In this document: positions 57,520 through 64,000 of the stretch, piece after piece
Numbering within the stretch: the stretch's first letter is position 1
How the letters are laid out: the number at the start of each line of letters is the position of its first letter
DNA from: Curtobacterium sp. 9128
Lineage (GTDB): Bacteria; Actinomycetota; Actinomycetes; Actinomycetales; Microbacteriaceae
NCBI RefSeq assembly: GCF_900086645.1
Contig: NZ_LT576451.1
Coordinates: 806,001 to 870,000, forward strand
Direction: 5' to 3'
Length of the DNA stretch: 64,000 nt
Program-made: the position numbers and the translations under genes
The notes under the pieces: generated by a model
The model's input: the letters and a program-made list of their open reading frames with translations, nothing else
Databases searched by the model: none
What the model was told of the DNA's origin: nothing

Positions 57520-58962
57520 TCAGGCGACGGTGACACCAGACACGAAGGCATTCGCGTGCACTTGCGACAAGGTCAGCGGCACCCCGCTGAGGACCACACC
57601 CTCGAATGACACGTCGGACACCGAGTGTGCGGCATCCCAGCCGGACAGCGTCACCGGGTCGGCGGTCACGCTCGTGAAGTCCCGGATCGTGATGCCCGTG
57701 ATGTGACCGCGCTCGTCGCGGTACCCCGTGTCGTTCGAGTACGGCCCCTTGAGGACCTGCATCACGATCGACTGCTTGCTGACCGGCTGCGACTCCACGT
57801 GGTATCCGTCGATCGTCACGTCGGAGAGCGTCACCCAGTCCTGCACGTCGAGCTTCAGCGCCACCTCCTTCGCGCGGAGCACGTACGAGCGGGTGATCGA
57901 CACGTCCGTGAACAGCGACGTCTCCATCGACGACCCGAAACGCACCGGGTTGCCGCCGGTCACGTTCCAGAACGTGGTGTCGTCCGCGCGCAGCCCGCGG
58001 GTCTCCGGCTCGCCGTTGGTCGCGGCGTCGAGGGCGTGCCAGCCGAAGCCGTCGTCGCCGCTCATCACGAAGTTGTGGGAGACAGTCATGTCCTGCACGC
58101 CGTCGGTGTCGATGCCGTCGTTGTTGATGAGCGTGCCCATCAGGTTCATCCACGAGACGTCGATGCCCGACGAGCGGATGTAGAGCGTCTGCCACCACTG
58201 GGCGTTGCGGACGCCGATGCCCTGCACGGTGATGTCCGAGCTGTCGTGGAAGCGGATGGCCATCGTCTTGCCCGTCCGCGACGTGTCGTCGCCGGCGTCG
58301 AGGATCCCGCGGCCGAGCACCCGCACCCCGGTCACACCGTCACCGTCGATACGGCCGTGGACGAGTGCGCCAGGTGCGAGGTAGACGGTCTGCCCGGACG
58401 ACGGGCGGATGACACCGGCGTCGTGCACCCCCGGCCCGAAGTAGCGCACGTTCGGGTCGGACGCCGAGGGGACGTCCGTCTCGGCGGGCGTCACGTACAG
58501 GAACAGCGCTCGGACGCCGGGGGTCTCGATGACGAGCGGATGCGCGTCACGGATCGTGAACGTGACGGTGTCGCCGGACCGCTCGGTCTGGATGCCGAAG
58601 GTCCTGGGCGTGACGACGGGCGTCGCGGACGTGGCGAGCCCCGGCATCGTGACGCTGACCGCCGCCGTGCCCGACCCCTTCGCGAACATGGCGACGTCGT
58701 GGGACGTGCCGCTAACGGACTCGGCCTTTACCGGTACGGCGGTGCCGTTGACCGAGACACTGTGCGCGGTCGCCACCGGCGAGGTCGGGTTGCCGGGGTT
58801 CACCTGAACGGTGGCGGTGCCGGCGGCGGTCCCCACGGCCGTGGCGGCGACCGCCCGTGGGGCGGGAGGCGCGCTGGCGGCGTGCGCCGTGCCTCCCGTC
58901 AGGACCGCGCCGACCGTGACGGCGGCGACCGTGGATGCAGTGAGCAGTGCGCGCAGGCGCAT
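57520..58962 (-). CDS. Secreted polygalacturonase-like right-handed beta-helix glycosidase
   Basis: The 480-residue protein has an Ala-rich signal peptide with cleavage near AHAAS, an N-terminal beta-sandwich of about 140 residues, then a right-handed beta-helix of the GH28/GH49 type. Motifs are YFGPGVHDAGVIRPSSGQTV, YLAPGALVHGRIDGDGV, LINNDGIDTDGVQDM and MSGDDGFGWHALDAA, supplying the acidic residues of the active site. It should cut a plant or microbial polysaccharide outside the cell. It follows the FAD oxidoreductase gene by 39 bases and is likely co-transcribed with it. Confidence 0.83.
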   Translation of the reverse strand: MRLRALLTASTVAAVTVGAVLTGGTAHAASAPPAPRAVAATAVGTAAGTATVQVNPGNPTSPVATAHSVSVNGTAVPVKAESVSGTSHDVAMFAKGSGTAAVSVTMPGLATSATPVVTPRTFGIQTERSGDTVTFTIRDAHPLVIETPGVRALFLYVTPAETDVPSASDPNVRYFGPGVHDAGVIRPSSGQTVYLAPGALVHGRIDGDGVTGVRVLGRGILDAGDDTSRTGKTMAIRFHDSSDITVQGIGVRNAQWWQTLYIRSSGIDVSWMNLMGTLINNDGIDTDGVQDMTVSHNFVMSGDDGFGWHALDAATNGEPETRGLRADDTTFWNVTGGNPVRFGSSMETSLFTDVSITRSYVLRAKEVALKLDVQDWVTLSDVTIDGYHVESQPVSKQSIVMQVLKGPYSNDTGYRDERGHITGITIRDFTSVTADPVTLSGWDAAHSVSDVSFEGVVLSGVPLTLSQVHANAFVSGVTVA

Positions 58963-59001
58963 GGCGATCTCCCTTGATCGTCGGATGGGTGGAGCATGGG
59001 G

Positions 59002-61263
59002 TCAGGACACCTTCACGGCGCTCGCTGTGACGAACGGCGATCCGTTGGTCGCGGTCACGACGACGCGCAGCGACGACGTCCGCACCGGCTCGACGTCGTG
59101 GACGCGGTGCCGGTGGCGGTTGCCCTCCACCGCCGCCACCGTGCGCCAGTCGCCGTCGACGCACGCCTCGACCCGGTAGTCGCGAGCGAGATCGGGGACG
59201 GCGTCCCAGTGCGTGCGGTGGTGGTGCAGGTTGATGAGGTCCGCGTCGACGTCGTCGTTCCAGACGATGCGGACCTGGTGGACGTCGACGGGCTCCGCCC
59301 AGTCGAGCGTCAGCGCTGCCGTCCCGACCGCGTCGGACGACCACATGTGCGGGCCGCCGAAGGGGCGCTGGTAGCCGTCCACCACCCTGGAGGCTCGCCA
59401 CGCGTCCGTCTCGCCGCTCACACTGAACGCGAAGCCGGTTCCACGCAGGGCGCGGGCCTCCCAGTCGGTGACCGGTTGGTCGGCCTCCTCGGGGATGTGG
59501 TCGTCGAACGCCTCGTCCTCGGCGGATCGGGCACGGAGTGCCATCACGCCGTACGGGTGGGCGGTCGTCCGGAAGAGGCGGACGCCGGGGGCTGCCCGGA
59601 CGACGACGACCGCGTTGCACGGCTCGTCCGGCGTGAACGCGAGGTCGACCACCGCGTCGCCGACACCGGCGGCCACGTGCGCCGCGTGCGTGGCGACGTG
59701 GACGATCGGGGCGTAGTTCTGCGGCTTGCCGGTGGTCCAGAGCTCGACGGTCAGGTCGGTGGCGTGGTCGGCTGCGGTGCGGATGGCGATCGTGCCGAGC
59801 GTCGGGTCCACCGGGAGGACGATCGCGGCGTCCCGGTCGAGGGCGAAGGTCTCCTCGCTGAGCCAGGGCGTGGTGTCGATCGTGGTCAGCTCCGAGCTCG
59901 CCGAGAGACGGGCGCTGCGTGCCAGGTCGGCGCCGTCGATCGCCCGGACGCCGATGAGCGGGGCGTCCTCGCGGAGGAGCGTCTGCTGGAGCATCGCGAC
60001 GTGGTCGGTGCCGAGCTCCCGCGGCGTCGTCCCGTGCCGCGCGACGAGGTGTGCGGCGGTCCCGGCGGCCTGTCCCTGGCCGGAGCACGTGGCCATCACC
60101 CGCGTCGACCCGAAGGCGATGTGCGACGCGGAGATGTTCCGGCCGGCGAAGAGCAGGTTCGCGACGTTCGCCGAGTAGAGGGAGCGGAACGGGATGTCGT
60201 ACGTGCCGTCGGTGTAGCGCTGCTGGGCGCCGGCCGTCTCCGCGTAGACACCCTCGACGGGGTGCAGGTCGATCGACCAGCCGCCGAACGCCACGGTGTC
60301 GGGGAAGGTCCGCTGCGACAGCAGGTCGTGCTGCGTGAGGGTGTGGTCGCCCACGAACCGCCGGTACTCGCGCTTGCCGGGGATCGCGCCGACCCAGTCG
60401 AGCGTCAGGGTGTCGGCGTCGAACTGCCCGGAGTTCTTGATGTGGTCCCAGATGCCGTAGACGACGCCCCAGAGTTCGTCGCGGATGTGTTCGTTGTCGG
60501 TCACGGTGTCGAGCTCGCCGCCCCACTCGATCCACCAGTAGTTGCAGCCGCTGTCGCCCGTCTTGATGGCGCGGTTCACGAGGATCGGGGTCGTCGACAG
60601 GTCGACGGCGATGGACGGTGCGACGAACTTCTCGGGCTTCCCGGTGTCGTGCGTGGAGAAGAAGATCGAGCTGCCGAGGAGCTCGTCGTCGGCCTGCTCC
60701 GGTGCCCAGTCCTCGCCGTACTCGTCGCGCCCTTCGCGGCCGATGCGGTACTCGGCGCCGGCGAGGGCACCGACGAGTCCGTCGCCCGTGCAGTCGAGGA
60801 ACACCGGCGCGGTGAAGGTCGTCTCGATCTCGCTGCCCATCGTCCACCCGGTGACGCTCGTGATCCGGTGCGCCCCGTCGTCGTCGGACGTCGTGACCGT
60901 GCGGACGTCGGTGTTGAGGTGCAGGTGCACGTTCGGCTCGGCGCGGACGAGGTCGAGCACGACCTGGTCCCAGTAGATCGCGTTGCCCTGCGGGTTCCGG
61001 TACTGGTTCTCGAGGAACAGTTCACCCATGATCCCGGTCTCGCGGGCGAACCGCTGCGTGCCGTGCGCGGTGGCGCCGACGACCCACACACGGATCTCGC
61101 TCGACGAGTTCCCGCCGAGGACGGGACGGTTGGTGACGAGGGCGACGCTGGAGCCGAGGCGGGCGGCGGCGACGGCGGCGCTCACACCGGCGAGACCGCC
61201 GCCGACGACCACGACGTCGTGGTGCTGTTTCCGGAACTGCATGGCAGCGAACGTATCACTCAT
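59002..61263 (-). CDS. FAD-dependent oxidoreductase with C-terminal discoidin-like domain
   Basis: The 753-residue protein starts with a Rossmann motif DVVVVGGGLAGVSAAVAAAR (about residues 15-34) and GGNSSSEIRVWVVGA, as in the FAD_oxidored family linked to polysaccharide use. FLDCTGDGLVGALAGAEYR and LFAGRNISASHIAFGSTRVM complete the FAD site. The last 150 residues (GPHMWSSDAVGTAALTLDWA through LRVVVTATNGSPFV) look like a F5/8-type C sugar-binding domain. No signal peptide is seen. The ATG at 61263 was chosen over an internal ATG 21 bases on. It is divergent from an MHS transporter and upstream of the secreted glycosidase. Confidence 0.85.
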   Translation of the reverse strand: MSDTFAAMQFRKQHHDVVVVGGGLAGVSAAVAAARLGSSVALVTNRPVLGGNSSSEIRVWVVGATAHGTQRFARETGIMGELFLENQYRNPQGNAIYWDQVVLDLVRAEPNVHLHLNTDVRTVTTSDDDGAHRITSVTGWTMGSEIETTFTAPVFLDCTGDGLVGALAGAEYRIGREGRDEYGEDWAPEQADDELLGSSIFFSTHDTGKPEKFVAPSIAVDLSTTPILVNRAIKTGDSGCNYWWIEWGGELDTVTDNEHIRDELWGVVYGIWDHIKNSGQFDADTLTLDWVGAIPGKREYRRFVGDHTLTQHDLLSQRTFPDTVAFGGWSIDLHPVEGVYAETAGAQQRYTDGTYDIPFRSLYSANVANLLFAGRNISASHIAFGSTRVMATCSGQGQAAGTAAHLVARHGTTPRELGTDHVAMLQQTLLREDAPLIGVRAIDGADLARSARLSASSELTTIDTTPWLSEETFALDRDAAIVLPVDPTLGTIAIRTAADHATDLTVELWTTGKPQNYAPIVHVATHAAHVAAGVGDAVVDLAFTPDEPCNAVVVVRAAPGVRLFRTTAHPYGVMALRARSAEDEAFDDHIPEEADQPVTDWEARALRGTGFAFSVSGETDAWRASRVVDGYQRPFGGPHMWSSDAVGTAALTLDWAEPVDVHQVRIVWNDDVDADLINLHHHRTHWDAVPDLARDYRVEACVDGDWRTVAAVEGNRHRHRVHDVEPVRTSSLRVVVTATNGSPFVTASAVKVS

Positions 61264-61350
61264 TGGCGTTTCTTTCCCACTGTGTGGCAAAGTGTGCCCG
61301 GCCGATGCTATGGTCAAGCAACTCTCGACAACGAAGTGTGAGGTTCCCAC

Positions 61351-62703
61351 ATGAGCGACGTAACCCGAGCGCCTGCAGCGCCGGACGCTGCCACCACCCC
61401 AGATCTGAACGCCGCGCTGGGTGACGACGCTCGTCGCACCGGCATGCGGAAGGTCATCGTCGCCGCCGGTGTCGGCCACTTCGTCGAGTGGTTCGACTTC
61501 GGCCTCTACGGCACGCTCGCGACGGTCATCTCCGTGCACTTCTTCAAGCAGGGTGACCCGCAAGTCGCGCTGCTGTCGGCGTTCGCCGTGTTCGGCGCCG
61601 GGTTCGTGATGCGTCCGCTCGGCGGGCTCTTCTGGGGATCGCTCGGCGACCGGGTCGGCCGCAAGACGACGCTCGCCACGGTCATCCTCATCACGAGCGG
61701 TGCGACCGCGCTGATGGGCATCCTGCCGACGTACGAGAACGTCGGACTGTGGGCACCGCTGCTGCTCGTCGTCGTGCGACTCGTGCAGGGCTTCGCGGCC
61801 GGTGGCGAGGGAGCGGGGGCGACGACGCTGCTGGCGGAGTACGCCCCGTCGAACCGGCGCGGGTTCGTCACGAGCTTCATCGACGTCTTCGGGTTCGTCG
61901 CCTTCATCGTCGGCGGCGGCCTGGTGTTCCTGTTCACCGCGATCGCCGGCGGGGACGCACTCGGGTCGTGGGGTTGGCGCGTCCTGTTCCTGATCGCGGT
62001 GCCGCTCGGTCTCGTCGGGCTCTACCTCCGCACGAAGCTCGAGGACACCCCGGAGTTCCGGGCGCTCAAGGCGAAGGGCGAGGTCGCGGCGAACCCGCTG
62101 CGCCGCTCGATCCGCAGCTCGTGGAAGGCGCTGCTGTTCTGCGTCGGGTTCGTCGTGATCAAGGCCGTCGGTCACTGGATCCTGCAGACGTTCATGCCGT
62201 CCTACCTGCAGACCGACCTCGGGTACTCCCCGCTGGTGTCCTACGGCGCCGTCGTCCTCGGGTTCATCGTGATCGCCGCCCTGGTGCCGTTCTTCGGGCT
62301 GCTGTCGGACAAGATCGGCCGGAAGCCCGTCATGCTGGCCGGTTGCGCGGGGTTCGTCGTGTTGACCTACCCGACGCTCATGCTCATGAACGCCGGCAAC
62401 TTCTGGGCGGCGGCCGGGGCGATGATGCTCCTCGGGTTGTTCATGGCCGCGTTCGACGGTGCCGTGAGTGCCGCGATGGCCGAGCTCTTCCCGACGAACA
62501 TCCGCTACGGCTCGATGGGCATCGCCTACAACATCAGCGTGGCCGTCTTCGGTGGGATCACCCCGTACTTCGCCACCTGGCTGATCGCCTCCACGGGCAA
62601 CACGTTCGCACCGGCCTTCTACGTGATGGCCGCCGCGCTGATCAGCGGCATCGCGGTCCTGCGGGCCCGCGAGACCAACAAGGCCTCGTTGCGTCCGGAG
62701 TGA
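61351..62703 (+). CDS. MHS family MFS metabolite/proton symporter
   Basis: The 450-residue protein has 12 helices and the MHS signature GHFVEWFDFGLYGTLATVIS near the start, GSLGDRVGRKTTLATVILIT after helix 2, RLVQGFAAGGEGAGATTLLA and PSNRRGFVTSFIDVFGF. MHS members (ProP, KgtP, ShiA, CitA) import organic acids or osmolytes with protons. The divergent FAD oxidoreductase and glycosidase suggest a sugar-acid ligand such as galacturonate, but this is inference. The 87-bp spacer has TATGGT (about 61311-61316) as a possible -10. Confidence 0.9.
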   Translation: MSDVTRAPAAPDAATTPDLNAALGDDARRTGMRKVIVAAGVGHFVEWFDFGLYGTLATVISVHFFKQGDPQVALLSAFAVFGAGFVMRPLGGLFWGSLGDRVGRKTTLATVILITSGATALMGILPTYENVGLWAPLLLVVVRLVQGFAAGGEGAGATTLLAEYAPSNRRGFVTSFIDVFGFVAFIVGGGLVFLFTAIAGGDALGSWGWRVLFLIAVPLGLVGLYLRTKLEDTPEFRALKAKGEVAANPLRRSIRSSWKALLFCVGFVVIKAVGHWILQTFMPSYLQTDLGYSPLVSYGAVVLGFIVIAALVPFFGLLSDKIGRKPVMLAGCAGFVVLTYPTLMLMNAGNFWAAAGAMMLLGLFMAAFDGAVSAAMAELFPTNIRYGSMGIAYNISVAVFGGITPYFATWLIASTGNTFAPAFYVMAAALISGIAVLRARETNKASLRPE

Positions 62704-62723
62704 CGCGGCGACCCGGAGCCGGT

Positions 62724-62767
62724 CTGGAGGTCCGTGGCGGGGGTGCCACGGGCCTCCAGGCCGTTTT
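62724..62767 (+). terminator. Hairpin with T-run after the MHS gene
   Basis: CTGGAGGTCCGTGGC (62724-62738) pairs with GCCACGGGCCTCCAG (62745-62759), with one G-U type position, followed by CCGTTTTG with a T-run at 62764-62767. It is a classical intrinsic terminator and a divergent member of the GGAGGCTC-type family. Confidence 0.8.
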
Positions 62768-62815
62768 GCAGGGCGGTTTCATGCTCGACTCACGGTCCGC
62801 CGCTATCGTGCTCAC

Positions 62816-64000
62816 GTGAGTTCGCAACCCGATGAGACGACTGTGCGCCGCGGACGCGGCGCCGTGCCGCCCCGGCACGGCCGCCAGAAGCGCGGTTTCG
62901 GCGTGGTGCTGCCCGCCGTCGCCGGTGTGCTCACGATGGCCCTGCTGCTCGGCGGCGGCTACGCGGCGTACGCGTACAACCGCCTGGCGTCCAGCGTCAC
63001 CAAGGTCGACGCGATCACCGGTTCGACGGACAAGAAGGACGACGTCGACGGCAAGGCGATGAACATCCTGCTGGTCGGGGACGACCACCGGCCGGACAAC
63101 GCCACACCCGAGCAGATGGCGGAACTCAGCACCGAGTCGGACGGCGGTGCGACGAACACCGACACGATGATCGTGTTGCACATCTCCGCGGACGGCAAGG
63201 ACGCGACGATGATCTCGTTCCCGCGCGACTCCTACGTCGCGATCCCCGGCGTCGGCAAGGGCAAGCTCAACAGTGCCTTCTACTACGGCACCCTCAACGG
63301 CGGTGGTGCCGCCGGCGGTGCACAGCTGCTCATCAAGACGATCGAGGGGCTCAGCGGGCTGTCGATCGACCACTACGTGCGCGTCTCCCTGCTCGGGTTC
63401 TACGAGATCGTCAAGCAACTGGGACCGGTCTCGGTCTGCCTCAAGGAGCCGGCCAAGGACAGCTACTCGGGCGTCGACCTGCCGGCCGGCACGTCCGAGC
63501 TCGACGCCAAGCAGGCGCTGTCGTTCGTGCGGCAGCGGCACGGACTGCCGAACGGCGACCTCGACCGCCAGGTCCGTCAGCAGTACTTCCTGTCGCAGGA
63601 AGCGCGGAAGATCCTGTCGGCGGGCACCCTGCTCAACCCCGTGAAGACGACGAACATCATCGATGCCATCGGCGGGTCCATCGAGACCGACCAGGGGCTC
63701 GACATGCTCTCGCTCGCCACCCAGCTGCGGAACCTGCGGCCGGCGAACATCAAGTCGGCGACGATCCCGATCCTCGGCACCCCCACGATCTACGTCGGCG
63801 GCTCCGCCCTGTCGATCGTGGAGGTCGACACCGCCGGCATGCCCGCCTTCGTCCAGAGCCTCGTCGGACAGCCGGAGGCGTACACGAAGGCCACGGCGGC
63901 CGACCCGGCGAGCGTCGCGGTGACCGTGCTCAACGGCAGCGGCGTGACGGGCGCGGCAGGTGCCGCCGCCACGGTGCTCGCCGGACGGTCGTTCCAGGTC
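62816..64000 (+). CDS. LytR-CpsA-Psr (LCP) family protein with LytR_C domain, 3-prime end missing
   Basis: The open frame starts at GTG 62816 and is still open at the window end (395 codons). It reads VSSQPDETTVRRGRGAVPPR, a membrane helix (about residues 33-58), then the LCP domain: ILLVGDDHRPDNATPEQMAE, TMIVLHISADGKDATMISFP, RDSYVAIPGVGKGKLNSAFY, and ALSFVRQRHGLPNGDLDRQV. Near the end VTVLNGSGVTGAAGAAATVL marks the LytR_C domain. It should transfer wall glycopolymers to peptidoglycan. It is a different subtype from the LCP protein at 51950, which lacks LytR_C. Confidence 0.92.
   Translation, partial: MSSQPDETTVRRGRGAVPPRHGRQKRGFGVVLPAVAGVLTMALLLGGGYAAYAYNRLASSVTKVDAITGSTDKKDDVDGKAMNILLVGDDHRPDNATPEQMAELSTESDGGATNTDTMIVLHISADGKDATMISFPRDSYVAIPGVGKGKLNSAFYYGTLNGGGAAGGAQLLIKTIEGLSGLSIDHYVRVSLLGFYEIVKQLGPVSVCLKEPAKDSYSGVDLPAGTSELDAKQALSFVRQRHGLPNGDLDRQVRQQYFLSQEARKILSAGTLLNPVKTTNIIDAIGGSIETDQGLDMLSLATQLRNLRPANIKSATIPILGTPTIYVGGSALSIVEVDTAGMPAFVQSLVGQPEAYTKATAADPASVAVTVLNGSGVTGAAGAAATVLAGRSFQV

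Overview
The window reads as chromosomal DNA of a high-G+C actinobacterium. The resuscitation-promoting-factor/LysM protein, two LytR-CpsA-Psr (LCP) proteins, the fused Mrp antiporter subunit, the actinobacterial lipoprotein and peptide-transporter styles, and near-uniform G/C third codon positions point to Microbacteriaceae. A plant-associated Curtobacterium-like organism is my best guess, not a proof. I see no tRNA, rRNA, CRISPR array, transposase or prophage gene. Gene density is high, with many 4-base ATGA/GTGA overlaps.

Layout. 1-10279: a partial MarR gene, then two divergent operons. Leftward are a ROK repressor, an M81 (MlrC-like) metallopeptidase and CutC. Rightward are a dipeptide-type ABC transporter (binding lipoprotein, two permeases, one fused double ATPase) and a ROK sugar kinase, with a perfect AAACAAA/TTTGTTT operator in the spacer. 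10280-20081: a small membrane protein, two SDR dehydrogenases, an MmyB-like regulator, pyruvate:quinone oxidoreductase, a PAP2 phosphatase, a Bcr/CflA-type efflux pump with divergent MarR, SoxR, a YdcF-like protein and a 55-residue ORF. 20196-28150: an aldo/keto reductase lacking three of its four catalytic residues, then a second five-gene operon of peptide-type ABC transporter plus a flavin monooxygenase of acyl-CoA-dehydrogenase fold. 28197-34227: a metallo-beta-lactamase-fold protein, an MFS transporter, an N-formylglutamate amidohydrolase-like protein, a stand-alone ATPase with a large palindromic promoter, and a Dcu-type dicarboxylate transporter.

34358-38616: a two-component system followed by a MurG paralogue and a LegB-like sugar-nucleotide 4,6-dehydratase. 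This set looks like regulated cell-surface glycan modification and is the least conventional gene combination here. 38613-44883: the complete Mrp/Mnh cation/proton antiporter operon (A/B fused, C, D, E, F, G). 44994-50878: a quinone reductase/MarR divergon, a PQQ-type sugar dehydrogenase lipoprotein, a diketogluconate-reductase-like aldo/keto reductase and an SMP-30 lactonase, which form a plausible sugar-acid oxidation set, then RlmC. 51217-55589: an Rpf/LysM wall hydrolase, an LCP ligase, and a MarR/MMPL exporter pair. 55594-64000: GntR and IclR regulators, a 36-residue ORF, a candidate small RNA, a secreted polygalacturonase-like enzyme with an FAD oxidoreductase, an MHS transporter for the likely product, and a second LCP protein cut off by the window end.

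Intergenic DNA is unusually rich in hairpins. One family with the core GGACGGGAGGCTC recurs in at least six gaps. A second family (CGAACATCGC arms) occurs twice. A 44-bp perfect palindrome lies in a hairpin- and G-rich 363-bp gap at 46426-46788. Several regulator divergons show paired operators overlapping readable promoters, and several transcripts look leaderless.
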